Made by a program: the position numbers and the translations under genes
Shown here: in pieces, positions 37,610-50,376 of the stretch
Numbering within the stretch: the first letter of the stretch is position 1
How the letters are laid out: every line of letters starts with the position of its first letter
Source: Acorus gramineus
Lineage: Eukaryota > Streptophyta > Magnoliopsida > Acorales > Acoraceae
DNA: 64,000 nt
NCBI GenBank assembly: GCA_030737835.1
Contig: CM060855.1
Coordinates: 10,096,328-10,160,327 of the forward strand
Direction: 5' to 3'
Notes under the pieces: model-generated
Seen by the model: only the letters and a program-made list of their open reading frames with translations
What the model was told of the DNA's origin: nothing
The model's database searches: none

Positions 37610-37618
37610 TTATTCAAA

Positions 37619-38293
37619 ATCATATTTTTTCAACACGTCTCCGAACGTAGCCGGTTGAACTTGGCATTAATAAACACATGTGGTAGATTAAAACATATGC
37701 CTCAACAAAATTAGATTTGAGCATGCACTGAAGTTTGAAATGATAAATTATTTCAATTAAAATAAAAAAGATCTACGTATCATGTCATTATTCACATTTA
37801 TTAAATATCAGAATAAAAATGGAAGATAAAATCAACGAACTCTCACAAATTGACGTGTCATGGATACCTCTCACGAATTTCAATATGTTTCATGACCAGA
37901 TGTTTGAAAGTCATTATAGATTGATGATAATGATTTACGAGATAAAGTTTGCATGACCTTCGTCAACTACTAACAGCATGGTTGAATTTGTACAATTGGG
38001 CTAAGAGTGGGTTTGGACGTTGACCAAGATATATGAGAAACCCCCTGCTCCATGATGGCCTTCGTATGAAATTAAAAATTCTCATTATTAATTTAAAATT
38101 AAAACAATTGTCTATGTTTTATTCTGACATTTTTGTAAAACAAACGAAAACAAGTTGTTCCCTGACCACTTATTACATTATTGCATTAAACCTGATTACT
38201 CAAAAAGTTATTTAAGCAATGATTATCATCATTTTTGCACTTCTTTAATGCACCGAGTAATGTACATACATTCCTCACACAATATATATACAT
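37619..38293. other. Intergenic, AT-rich, no gene seen
   Basis: Ordinary AT-rich sequence between two transposons. I see no open frame with family resemblance and no notable repeat. Confidence 0.5.
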
Positions 38294-38296
38294 TAA

Positions 38297-38527
38297 GGGT
38301 GCGTTTGGTTGCACGATTGTGTAGCGTTTACGATTGTAAGAAACTGCGTGTGTAATCATACAACCAAACAGTTTTACTGTAGTAGCTTCCTACACACAGA
38401 TTTCAGACAAATAGTGTCCAAAAGCTACGATTTCAAAAAGCTGAGAAAGTTAGCTTTTTGCATAATCAGTTTTAAAAACCCAGATGTTTGCAGAATCAAT
38501 TTTGTAATCGCGCAACCAAACGCACCC
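38297..38527. mobile_element. Tourist/Harbinger-type MITE, 231 bp
   Basis: The terminal inverted repeat GGGTGCGTTTGGTTGCACGATT at the left matches the reversed right end with one mismatch (…AATCGCGCAACCAAACGCACCC). TAA is duplicated on both flanks (38294-38296, 38528-38530). The interior is noncoding. Confidence 0.8.
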
Positions 38528-38530
38528 TAA

Positions 38531-41500
38531 GCCCTCATTTGGTTAAACAACATAAGCTATAATAAGATAATATATAACTATTTTACTATAGATAACCGAA
38601 TCATTAAAATAAATCATTTTTTATTTTTAAAAAATATAATAATAAATTTTTATTGTTTATTGATCATAAATAAATTGTAGATAAAAAATTAATAACACAT
38701 GAATAATTATTTTTCACATAACTATTTTATATTTAGAAAAATCATCCGTAAAACAAACAGAAGCAGACTTTTTTTTTTTTTTATAGGAGTCATTGTAATA
38801 GCTAGCTATTATAGAAAACACATCAATGTCCAAGTTTGTTGTCTGCATACATATATAAGTGCTGTTCATTGTCTCATCATGGTCTTGTCAGGACCAACAA
38901 AAAGATATAAATAATGCCTAAACTTTTTTGAAACTATTAGCTTTTGCTTTGGATTAATGTATCTCCCACCCTGAGATCAACAGGATGTGGACTTATAGCT
39001 CGCTATCACACAAAAAATAATAAAAAAATATTGATATAAAACAGAAATACTCAGAAGCTCGAGACAGTAAATTCAATTATTAATATTATATTGTTTTCCA
39101 TAGAAAGTGACATAAATTATGGACACAAAATTATTATTTTAAAAGTAATTGAAATCTAAAATTATTTTTTTGATAAAATGCGGCAAAAAAGAGGATTTTG
39201 ATTTCCTTTTTGAAAAAATAAATTCAAGTGGAGGGAGGTCTTTCTTGAGATTTTGATCCAAACAAAAGTAGCATAACTTATCCTCAAATAGCCATTATTC
39301 TTGCCCCCACTTCCACCATTGGGAAACAGAACAACATTGGGAATCAGGGATAAAAAGAAAGGACTTCCCTGGATTACACGCGCACCTTGTTGTGCTCTTC
39401 CCTTCCCCAACTTTATTTCTTCATTCTAAGTCCTGACCTTTCAATGGAGGAGAGTATCTCAAGAAGTGTTTGAAAACACAGTTCCAGACATTCAGCTCAT
39501 ACAACAAATTAAAAGGTTAGGAACGATGTTTTTAAATGTCTAAAAATTTTAAATGACCAATTGTCAAACATGACTTTAGTTTTTTAGTTATAAAAGTTAT
39601 TTTAAATCAACTTTTCAAAGAACAAAAAAATGTTTTCATCAAATCAATTATCAAAAAAAAAAAAATTAATTTAAGGAAATATATATTATCATTATTCACA
39701 TTTGTTAGAATCTAGATACAATGAGAGGATAAATGTTATTCTAGTATTTAGGTAAAATAAAAAAATCATATTTTTTATTTCAAAATTTAGACACTTATCC
39801 AAAGTCTATTTTAATTATTTTATTATAACAAACAAAATGGTCATTATCTCATAACTTATCCCCACATTTATCTAATTATTCCATTATTTATTCATTTATC
39901 AAATTAGCTCTCAAAGTCAAAATCTATTTTGGATATCAATGATCAACAACAAGCAACACCGAGTCAAAATCAATATTATATACTTGTTGAAATAAGTTCT
40001 CAATCTTCAAAACCAAAAAACAATTATGAACTAAATTTTTTTATGCAAAACTGAGATTTTTTAACTAAAATCCCAGTACCATCTATTTGCAAACTACATT
40101 ATTTAAAGTGATCTCATTAATTAAAAATGATGAAAATATTAAAAAACTCATTTTGTTTTGAATAAGTGTGTTTGTGCACAAATTGGAAGGCAACATGAAA
40201 GGAAAGTGAGGGAATTTGGGTTAAAGGAAAAATGATGAAAAGTAAAATATTTTTACTTTGATCAATTTTCACGGTGTTTGTACATATGATGAAAAATATT
40301 AAATTATTTTTCATTACTTTCTCTCATATTCTCATATATGGAAAGGAAAAAAATTTTCTTACTTTTTCTAATAAGATAAAATAGGGATGAAAAGTGATAA
40401 AAAAAAATTTATCTTGTTTGACACAAATACTTGTCTTTCAAATTCTCTTACTCCCTTTTACTTTCCATCCTGTACAGACACACATAAAAATACACAGCGT
40501 AACTTTTAATCATTTTTTTTTTCTCATATATATATTCATATATAACTTTTTAAAAATAGATCTAACCGTATTTGTTAATGTGAGCTTGCCATTTGCCAGC
40601 TTGGAAAGAAAATGTACCTTTCAATACATATTGTCACTCAAATGGATAAATACTAGAGTGTATGCACATCATCAAAAGCTTTCCAACCGTTGGATCAAAA
40701 TCAAATGTTTCACAAAAATAAAAATAAAAAAAACTGAAATGGGACACATTCTCCAGGAAGGCTGGCAGGTTGTCAGCTCCATGCAGGCAGTTGTTGAGGT
40801 ACAGAATGTATTATTTGATGCTTTTATACAAGGGAAAAATCTCTTTTGACTTTCACAAATTTTTTGAAATCAGAAAATCATTTTAGAATAAAATGTATAT
40901 AGTTAATGAATTTAGTTTCCTGATCAAGAGTATATTGAAATAAGTACTCATAAACTTACTAAAATTGGATTCAGTTCATACAAACTTTATAAAATCAGAT
41001 TTAATTCTTTTGTAAGACAAAAATACCCTCGTCTCATGTCTTGAAATGTCATCCTTATCTGTAAAAAAAAAATATCCGTCGAACCTCAATTGATCTACAA
41101 AATTAAATCGTTTTTCAACATTTTGTTCTTCTCAATCTCATTACAGAGACTGAACAAAAAAAAATTACAGTTTCATTAACTCCATTACAAAATCAGTAGA
41201 GAAAACAATTTAAAAACCAAATCAAAATTCTATAATACATTCTTAACTCAAAATTACTAGCAATAAAAAGCATAACACCTTGACTATAAAACTATAATTT
41301 GTTTAATAAAATTTAAATAAATCTGTATACATTTTTAGATATTTACATAGATTTTTTATGATTTTTAGAAGATTTTAGGGAGTTAAAACAATTTTTAAAT
41401 TTCACATGGACTTTTTTCGATTTTCATAAATTTTCAGGGAGTTATATCGATTTTTTCTAACAAAGAAAATAAATTTTAAAATGGTATAACAGTAATTTAT

Positions 41501-44320
41501 CATGCATGGTTAGGGTTAACCACACATCTAGTTAGTTATAGGGACTAAAATAAATATTATCTAATAAGATAGGGACTGAAGGGATTTATCAATTTTACAA
41601 GGATTTTTTCTGATTTTTCCCTTTATATAATGCTAAAAATATTGCAATCTACACCCTAGCTCTAACTTCCTTTTCCCTTACACCCCCCTCTCCATTTCCT
41701 TCTCTCTCCCACTCCCCACCCCACCCACAGACAGAGGCACTCATGGTTGTTCTTCATCTTAATTTTAGTTTTTTTTTTCTCCATCTTGTTTACTTAATTT
41801 ACTGTTTTATTATATGATGGCTGCTTGGTGCTAGTTTGGTTAGGGGAAATAAGTTATCTTAATTTTAGAGAATAAGAGAAGTGTGGTCCCAAGTCTTGTA
41901 TGTTTAATTTTTGGAATTAATGGATTTTGATTCTTGCTTAAGAAAAGATTTGATTTTCATTTTCTCTTGCACTATGTGGTCCATACAATGATAACAAATT
42001 GAAGATGAGATGAGAAGCGTAGACTTATTTATCCCATGTTTGGATGTAAAATAAAACTTATTTCAAGGTATACAGTTATACCAGCATAAATGGGTATAGT
42101 AGTGGAATAAGCGATTTTGTATTTAATTGTGTTTTAAATGTTTTAATTGAGAAATGTAACAAAAAAGTTTTTGTTATTTGGATAAAATGTGAATAAAAAG
42201 TGGATAATGATTTATAAAAGGTAAAAAAATGATGAAGTTGATTTGATATATGATATATAAGATATGATGACATTTGATTTGACAGTGGGCCCATATAATC
42301 TTTGGATGGAATAACTTGAAATAATTTTAATTTCAATAGTTGGCTAGAATCCATATTCCACTTTATACCAGTTTATTCAAACATACATTATCCCTGGGTA
42401 TTCAATGCACCCAAACATCTAAATTCTCATATTCCGCTTTATTCTATGTTCTCCGGTCCCCTAGTCCACATCCAAATGGGGGCTAGACGTGTTATTTGTC
42501 ACTCTCCAAATCAGTCTCTTTAGAATCATTTTACAAATTAATATTATCCATCAAATAATTGGTCAAGCTCTTGGGGCATGCTTGTGCACAATTTTGCATG
42601 AAAAATAAAGGAAAGCGAAAGAATCTATGTTTAAAGAAAATCCATTTAGATAAAATAATTCTTCAATCATTCTTTTTTACTGTTTATACATGTGATGAAA
42701 AATGATTTATTGTAAAAACTGATTATTTATGCATGTGATAGAAAGTAAAATAAAATCATTCTCTCACTTTCTTTCATTTTTTCTCACTTGGAAGGAAATA
42801 TTCCTCATCTCCTACTGAAATACATGCATGTAACAAAAAAAAAAGGAGAGATTTTCTTTTTTCTTTTCTTTTCTATGACAAACACTAGTTTTTAAATAAC
42901 CAGGTGAAAAGTTTGCCATAATTTCCTCAGAGTCACAAACACCCCCCTTTTCCCTTGTTAATTTCAAAAATGTAAAGAGAGTGGAAGACATTAAAATTGA
43001 AGTATTTCATACCCTATTTTCCCTTGCTGATAAAGAGGAATATGTTAAATTCACATCCCTTTTTTAATCTTAAATGTAGTCCGCTTTTTGTATTTTAATA
43101 TATCTCATCTCATGGCTACATATACTTTTATAAAATAAGAAATAAATACACTCCAATGAATTAATTGTATATAGAAAAATATAAAAAAAAATTCAGATTA
43201 CATATATACCTTGTTATAGGTGATTAATGAAATATATGAGACCACAAGTAAAGATATAAAAATGATTCTACAATAAAGTCCATTTCAAAACTGCAAGGAG
43301 AGGAAAAAAGAAAAAAATCTTAAAGAAATTATTGACACATTGGTTCACATCTAACAAATGAAGATACAATAATGTGACCTCATCTATATCCCACATGACC
43401 ACATGGCTATGCTCCCCCTCCAAAATATCCAACCCCTCCTCTACTTCTTCCAAAAGTAGGGACCTCAGTAAAATCTCACCTTCATCAACATGAGCTTTAT
43501 CTGTAATTCCTCCCCCATCCAAATAATTCTTCAAATGTGGTGAAGTGTGTGTCCACATAACAAGAAGGCCTTTTTCATCTGCTCAAAAAACACCAAGCAC
43601 AGACACTCATATAATATAACATCAATTTAGTTTGTCCGAAATAACCGGGCAGTTGTTTGGCTTTTGTACTTCTGATTTTTATTTTTATTTTTGAAATCAT
43701 TCACAACACCCCAACACATGCATGAGTCTGCACTCTCTCCATGATGGGCACAACAGAAACAACAATAAACAATGAAAAGGTGAGGTGGTTGATGAGCAAA
43801 ACCATGCAAAGATTGGATTTTTTCACTCTTTGGGTAGAGTGAAGAGTCAGAGCAGGAACTCCAAAAAAAAAAAAAAATGTTCAGACTATGCATGGATGAT
43901 GACCCCCTTCACAAAATCTATCCTTTACTGATAAGACAAGGTACAATCCCCTTTTCAGGTTCAATTCAAGTCCACTAAAATTATATTATTTAATAAAATA
44001 TATATTTTTATAAAAAATAAACATATATTTTAATAAATTATATAGATGTATTAATAAAAAAATATTAATTTTTTTAATTAAAATATATATTTTTAATAAT
44101 TCATGACGTTATCAAAAACATATGAGATTAAAATTAGAATAAAAAAAAGAACGGTGTAACTCGGCTCATCCTTTATTGGCAAAGTTAAGGAGACTCTTAT
44201 CGATGTCATCCTTTCATGGAGCCCAAACTCCAACAAAAGTTTAACAGTGTCACATACCTTTCCAATTTTCATTAGCCCCACAAGCTTTTTTTTTGTTTTT
44301 TATGGCTCTGACTCCCCTCT
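38531..44320. other. Intergenic, repeat-rich, no gene established
   Basis: Two related noncoding repeats lie at about 40158-40445 and 42575-42890 (shared GTTTGTGCACAA, TGTTTNTACATATGATGAAAAAT-like blocks). The segment 41390-41620 is a relative of the repeat at 49540-49690 (TTTATCATG(C/T)ATGGTTAG core). Several segments begin or end with TTTGG-type text that may be old MITE ends (41995-42480). 41680-41760 is CT-rich and leader-like but leads to no open frame. Confidence 0.45.
43268..43558 (-). other. Unassigned 96-codon open frame
   Basis: It starts at an ATG (43558) and has a coding-like acidic stretch (DEGEILLRSLLLEEVEEGLD), then degrades into F/L-rich text. I recognise no family, and no splice partners are evident. 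It could be a transposon or gene fragment, or chance. Confidence 0.2.
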
Positions 44321-46722
44321 CTCAGCCTTAAGAGCATCAATTCATCTCTCTTTCTGTTTCTCTATCTTTCACTCACCTCCTTGTTTCTGTTCTGTCTCTC
44401 ACACAGAGTGACTGAAACAAACTCATCAGCCCATTGAGTTCTTCCCCTGCCTTTCCCCGAATGGAAAATAACTGCGCTTCTTAAAATGGTTTGTTATATG
44501 TGTGTGTTCTTTTTTTTTTTTTTGACATTTATCATGCTTAGCCTGAATTGGGTCTGCTGTTTTAATCTTTTGGAAGGGCTGGATCCTTCCAATTATTGAT
44601 GGTGGATGTATTGGTCGATTGTCTTTTTCAGGTTCTGTTGTTGTTGCTTTATGTGGAGTCTTCTTTTGGGGTTCTTAGATTTTGATGGGTAATGATGGGT
44701 TGTTCTTTTTTCCCTCTGTTGATCTATCTTCCTGGATTAGTTTTGATGTGGGTATCAAGGATTTGTCTTCCCTGGTATTAGATGTTGAACTCTTTTTTGG
44801 TTCTTGAACTCTTTTTTGCTGAATTAAGGGAAAACATGAAAGGTTGGGTGTGTTTTCTTTAAAGTTTTGGGGTTTGTACTTTGGATTTTGGATCTAATGT
44901 TTTGAAAGGGACCACAGTTTTATGGTTATTGCCCTTGTTTGTAGGAATTCAATGGTTCCCTTTGTCAAGATAAGATTTGCAGTTGATCTACATATAAAAT
45001 TATTTGTATTTCACATTATATTTTCTATTCTTAGCCTTTATAAAACACCTTCACTTCATCTTCCTTTTTCGATTCATGTGATTTCATTGTTTAGGAAACA
45101 TTTGGTATGCAAATCCGGGTAATGTGAATGTTCATTGTTCGTTTGTATGCTTGTGTAAGGTCCTCCTTGTTTCAGTTTTTGTATTGATTGGGACCATAAA
45201 CTGAATCTGCTTTACATTACTTTTTGTGATTCCTTGCTATCAAGCAGAGCTGCATTTCTTTGTTTTAGGATAGAATTTAAGCTATAGATTGTTTTCCAAG
45301 ATCGTCAGCATTTAACAAAAAGCAGCACAACTTGTTTGGTCTTTTGAATTTAGGATGTTTATCATGGGGAGCAATGAAGTTCGAACTCAAAATGTTTGAT
45401 CTTTACACATTTACACATGGATATGTTCCCGTTCAATCCATCTATTCAATTAGAGTATGATGCACAACATACGCACATCCAGAGCCAGAGTGCTTAGGAT
45501 ACATATTTCTTCATTTATCTGAAAAATAGATGCCCTAGTTTCGTGAAGAATCTGAAGTACCTTAGCTAATGCATTACATCATCATAGCATTTTCAATTGC
45601 TGCTGGCTAGGACAATATACACCTACACTGCTACATTTTTTTTTGGTTGGTGAGCGTCATGCTTTATTTTTGTAGTTATAAATATTAAAATTCCTCAGTG
45701 AAGATACTTCTGGTCATTATCTTGTAGAACTATAGTGAGATATTATGCATGTGTATTTATATCTTATTCTCCAATATGAATCCCATCTGCAGACTATTTC
45801 TTGAAAACATTCTTGAATGTTTTTCTCTCTTGAAAGTATTCACCGATGCGTAGAATTCTCTTCATTAAAGACAGGAATTTTGATATCTATCCTTGGTCGT
45901 CCTATTGATCAATGGAAAAAACGTGTATGACCTTGAGTTTCTATTGTTGTTGATGTGCCCTTTATCAAAGCTGATTTTATCAATAATGTAGCTGATATTT
46001 CTTGACCAAGCAGTGTTAGTTGTGGATGTGAACTAACTGTGGATGAGAGTCGGTTTCAACGTTTTTTTTTTTTTTTTGAATGTGACATGATTGGCGTTTT
46101 TTTAAACATGATTCAAATGTGTTTAGTGCATTATTTTGTGAAAATTTCATACTCTATTAATTTTGGCGTGTAACGCAACTCTTTTTCTCAACATCTGATG
46201 GAGTTATTTTCAGACTCTTTTCGACCAAATTGTTATGCAGTTCGTAGAGGTCATTAATTTGTCTAGCCATGCATGGAAACTTCAATTTGTTTTTGAGACA
46301 ACTAATTCAGGTGTGTAAAATTCTCGCTTGGCTGGCTTCAATGATGTTCAGTTGATAATAGGCCAGAATAATAGGTTATTCTTTGTTGTTTTTGTTGTGG
46401 CCTAAATGTTTATGCTATCATGTAACAATTATGTTGATAATCTTAACAGTTAGTAATTGTGCCTGTTAATACCTAAGATTGTGGACTCAACAATCCCTCA
46501 AAAATCTTATTAGTGAGTGCTAGATGCAATGCTAATGAAAGATTTTTTTTTTCCTCTGTCTGAATTGTTTAGATTTCAGATATTATTGTCTAATCGTCTA
46601 CATCTGTAAACACTGAAACATCATAACATTTGGATTACAGTAGTAGACCATTCAGTTCATCCTTCAAACGCAGCTGAAGTGAAACCAACCTTTCCATCCC
46701 CAGACGTGACGCACTCCGAGAC
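44321..46722 (+). promoter_or_regulatory. Probable leader and 5'-UTR intron of the zinc-finger gene
   Basis: 44321-44488 is CT-rich and leader-like and ends in a donor (ATG before GTTTGT at 44489). 46641 follows an acceptor (GGATTACAG) and continues as GC-rising leader to the ATG at 46723. The intron of about 2.15 kb between them is T-rich and holds no gene. The first leader exon contains a 7-codon uORF (44461-44484). If spliced as drawn, the last three bases ATG join TAG to make a start-stop. This gene model is an inference from composition and splice sites. Confidence 0.45.
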
Positions 46723-47391
46723 ATGAAAGCATATGTCGTGGATCTCGAGGCGGTTGCCTTGGAGGCGGACTCCTCGGACGCCATCAGCCAGGTCGCATCC
46801 AACCTGTCCACCCAGGATGAGGAGCTCTCCACCACCACCTTCAACAACAACCACCTCCACGAGGAGGCGAGCGCGTCCACTGACCCGGACGTCTTGCTTG
46901 ACCTTACCCTCGGACACCTCGTCGAGGCCCACCACAACATCATCGACGCGCGCCACCACTCCTCCTCGGTCTTCCCCCGCGTCTTCTCGTGCAAGTACTG
47001 CCAGCGCAAGTTCTACAGTTCGCAGGCCTTGGGCGGCCACCAGAACGCGCACAAGAGGGAGCGCACGCTCGCGAAGCGCGCGATGCGCGTGACGGGCACT
47101 GCAGCCGCCGACATGGCGTCACTGCCTCTCCACGGCTCCGCCCTGCGCACGCTTGGCCTGAAGGCGCACTCGTCAGCGCACGATGGGCTAATGGTCGTGG
47201 GCAGGCGCGAAGTCCGATGCAGTGCGAGGTTCGAGGGATATGGGCTGCCGCCTGCGTTCGTGCATGACGATGTGGACCCGTTCTGGCCGGGGAGCTTCCG
47301 GCCCGTGAATGCAGTGAATGAGGCGAGGGCAGCGGGGGACGGGGTGGCCGAGGAGGATCCGGCGGCGCTCGATCTAACTCTGAGACTTTGA
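46723..47391 (+). CDS. C2H2 zinc-finger protein with one QALGGH finger and EAR motifs
   Basis: Likely nuclear transcriptional repressor of the plant-specific single-finger C2H2 class (ZFP1/3/4/7-like). The single exon encodes 222 aa. The finger is at about 90-110, [25 protein letters not shown], with Cys90, Cys93, His106, His110 and the QALGGH helix diagnostic of plants. Two EAR-type repression motifs are present: LLDLTLG at 58-64 and DLTLRL at the extreme C-terminus (217-222). The N-terminal half is acidic and the region after the finger is basic ([10 protein letters not shown]). The exon is very GC-rich and out of line with its AT-rich surroundings, and is open in several frames for that reason. 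The exact paralogue cannot be decided here. Confidence 0.9.
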   Translation: MKAYVVDLEAVALEADSSDAISQVASNLSTQDEELSTTTFNNNHLHEEASASTDPDVLLDLTLGHLVEAHHNIIDARHHSSSVFPRVFSCKYCQRKFYSSQALGGHQNAHKRERTLAKRAMRVTGTAAADMASLPLHGSALRTLGLKAHSSAHDGLMVVGRREVRCSARFEGYGLPPAFVHDDVDPFWPGSFRPVNAVNEARAAGDGVAEEDPAALDLTLRL

Positions 47392-47790
47392 GGTGGGTTT
47401 GTTTTGTCTAAGCTTTTGATTCTTGTAGTTGTGTTTGATTTATGTACAGTTGAGAATTTGAGATGTTTTGGTGTCCTTCATATGTTTCAATGTTTCCATT
47501 GCTTGGTAAACGTTTTGAAGATTTTTTTTTTTTTTTTTAATCTCATTGAGTGAGATCTATGTAATGTGTTAGTTCACAATGCTAAGAAGAGTTTCTTGTG
47601 ATTCATTAACATATCATTATTGTATTTCATATCATATAATGATTGATTGTGCATGCATGTGTATTAACAGTGGGTCGATCCACAAAAGATACAAGGATCA
47701 GTGTGTGACTCTGTTCAACATTGCTTTTAAATTGTCTGGGGTCCATGACCTACACCATCATGCAATGAAATTAGTTTTATTTATTTTATA
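47392..47790. other. 3' flank of the zinc-finger gene, no gene seen
   Basis: Probable 3'-UTR followed by AT-rich DNA. A T18 run lies at 47522-47539. Nothing else is recognised. Confidence 0.5.
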
Positions 47791-48186
47791 GGGAAAAATT
47801 GAAATAAACCCCTGTAAGTTCTTTAAAATTCATAAAACTCTTGACTTTTTCTAAAGCCCCATAAAAACACCTTTGAAAATCCAAATAGGCTCTTTATTTA
47901 GTTAACTCTGGCTGAAAACACATATACCAAAAATACAGTGTGTTAAAAATACGAAAAACCTTTCATAAGTGATAATTTTACTCCTCTGAAAAAATGATAA
48001 TACCCTATCTAGAAGGATAAAATCATTATTTATATAGAATTTTTCATATTTTTTAACACATTATATGCGTTTTTAGTATACTGTGTTTTCAGTAATAGTT
48101 TATCAAATAAAATATTGGTCATCTGTTAATGAAAATTTAATTAAGGTGGGGGGGGGGGGGGGGGTTTTTATATGGATTTTTCTCTC
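47791..48186. mobile_element. Fold-back MITE, family A copy 2
   Basis: It begins GGGAAAAATTGAAATAAACCCC and ends with the inverted GGATTTTTCTCTC, as does the copy at 9791-10296. The interior shares GTATACTGTGTTTTCA, CATCTGTTAATGAAAATTTAAT and the TTAAAAATACGAAAAAACC-like inner inversion. A G17 tract at 48148-48164 interrupts the right arm. Noncoding. Confidence 0.7.
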
Positions 48187-48740
48187 ATTGATAGGAACCC
48201 TAGCCTCGAAAGTTGATCGTCACATGACATGAATGGAACGGATGCCCTTCTTTTGCTTCTTTTCGTAACCAACAACTCATTGTCATGCTCTTAATAAAAA
48301 CCTATCAATTGAATGATATATTATTTTGTATGAAATAAATTTATAATACAATGACAAAAACAACCATATATTCAATTAATCAATACATTTTAACACGGGA
48401 AAAGAATGTCTAGCTCACCTTCAGAACATTCCAACTTTATAAACCCTTGTATTTCAAATAAAGATACAAAAAACATTAATACATTTAAGCATCATATTCT
48501 TAACACAATTTATAAAATCATCTAATACAGTATGTATTCTATTATAAAAAACATATAAATATATACATTCAATTCTTATAATTATGTAATTCATTTTTTA
48601 ATAGAAAAATATACTTCTTCACCCATGTTATTTATAAAAATGTTCACATAAAAGACCTCGCCATGATATTTTCTTACGTAAAAGACTGAATATTCAATTG
48701 TTACTCAAATAGGGCCCAGAATTGTAACAGAACATGTATA
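48187..48740. other. Intergenic, AT-rich, no gene seen
   Basis: No open frame or structured repeat was noted. Confidence 0.5.
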
Positions 48741-48761
48741 GGGAATTAAAAAGTCTATAAA

Positions 48762-49115
48762 ATGCTGCGAATCATATCTAATGAGGGCTATTTGTATGAG
48801 GTAAATAATGCACATAACCCTAATATTCTATTGCACAATAATAGAGACAGAGTAGAACAAGATATTCTATTGCACAACAGAGACAAACAAGAAAAGGATC
48901 TAACATCAATTCAAATTGGCACAAAATCAGTTCCCCTTGGAGGCCCACTAGAGAATATGATATTCCCAGTGGGTAACATCACCAAATTTGGTACCCTCAG
49001 TGGACCTATTGTAGCCAATTATGTGAATCTCAGTGGACAGTATGTTGTTCCACTAATGTGTTCCATAATAATATCATATGACAAAGGAGTCATCCTGAAT
49101 AATCAAATGGCATAA
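48762..49115 (+). other. Unassigned 117-codon open frame
   Basis: It starts with ATG and stays open for 117 codons in AT-rich DNA. An internal short repeat (ILLHNNRD … ILLHNRD) comes from a 50-bp duplicated stretch (48828-48895). The later part reads more like protein (KSVPLGGPLENMIFPVGN), but I recognise no family. No promoter or splice support is seen. It may be a decayed gene or transposon fragment. Confidence 0.25.
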
Positions 49116-49169
49116 AAATACTATTCCGTGGTGCGGAGGAGAGAATGTTAAGTGGGGCTCCATTAAAAA

Positions 49170-49690
49170 ATATGATAAAAGTCGACTTGAAAACTTAGTT
49201 AAATCGATTTTAGTCTCTATAAAATTGGACAATCGCAATAGGTTCTCAGAAAGTTTGCATTCCCAAGTTAAATTGTCATCAATTTATATGAAATATTCTA
49301 AAAATATTTCGTTTACTAAATGAAGCTCCAATAAATCATATTCAAATAAGTTCCTACAGAATATCAAAATATTTTGTTTAATCATTTTGATGATAAAAAT
49401 GTCCATATCTTTTCCTGAAAATTCTCCTTCAATCCAATATTCACCAGCGGTAAAAGAAAATGGATATAACTCCATGAAAGCTTTTGAAAATCGAAAAAGG
49501 TCCCTGTAAAATCAGTAAATCCCCTATCTTATAGTAAATTCTTCTACTGATTTTACAAGGGTCTTTTCCGATTTTCATATATTTTCATAGAGTCATATCG
49601 TTTTTTTTCGAGAAAGAATTTTTTTTTTAAAAGGGTATTACAATAATTTATCATGTATGGTTAGAGTCAACCATAAATCTGATTAGTTTC
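49170..49690. repeat. Left part of a TIR-bearing repeat (pairs with 52520-52670)
   Basis: The left end (AAATCGATTTTAGTCTCTATAAAATTG) is matched in inverted form at 52610-52660 (CAATTTTATAGAGATTAAAACTGATTT). Inside, 49470-49530 is inverted relative to 49545-49600 (GATTTTC … GAAAATC and flanking), a fold-back. 49560-49690 is related to 41410-41545. The element is noncoding. Confidence 0.5.
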
Positions 49691-49700
49691 GGTTATGATT

Positions 49701-50310
49701 GTCACGTCCCAGGAGCGGCCGTCCCCAAGGGGTGACACGTGGACGATACCGAGTATATTATAATCATAATAAATCACAAAGAATAAATGATTGAAGTATA
49801 ATAGACAGTAGCGGAAGAGTATATGAATAAATAAATGAATATTACGGGCCATAGAACAGATAATAGTGGCCCTCAGAAGAATACACAATCGCCGTCCCGT
49901 GTGAACATAAGTCATAATTACAAATACAGCGAGATACATTCCAATAATAACAAAACACTTGGTACAAAAATAAGAGGAAGCTGACAAGCTTACCAATTCA
50001 GCGAGAGGCGTACAAATCCTTCAACCACACCCAACTCACCAATTCAGTGCAACACCTGGATGAGACCCTATAAAAATAGGGTGTAAGCCAGTGAAGGCCT
50101 AGTGAATGAACCTAACCACAAGGCACCCCACAATACAATTCCCAATGCATCCATAAAATGTACATAAATAACTATCAAGTATAAGCCGACCAGCCTTCTT
50201 CCCATACCACAGGAGGCCAACTCACACTAACCTCTTTATGTCCCTAACATAAAGACTGATCCGTCTGCGTTCCATACATACCACAAGGGATCCAGCTCAT
50301 GTTAGCAACG

Positions 50311-50376
<66 letters not shown>

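Noticed and set aside
41680..41810. A CT-rich leader-like stretch followed by an ATG
   Set aside because: The frame ends after about 17 codons and no exon with recognisable protein follows.
46733..47267. Other long frames on both strands over the zinc-finger exon
   Set aside because: They are compositional shadows of the GC-rich exon. Only the reported frame has the C2H2 finger and EAR motifs.
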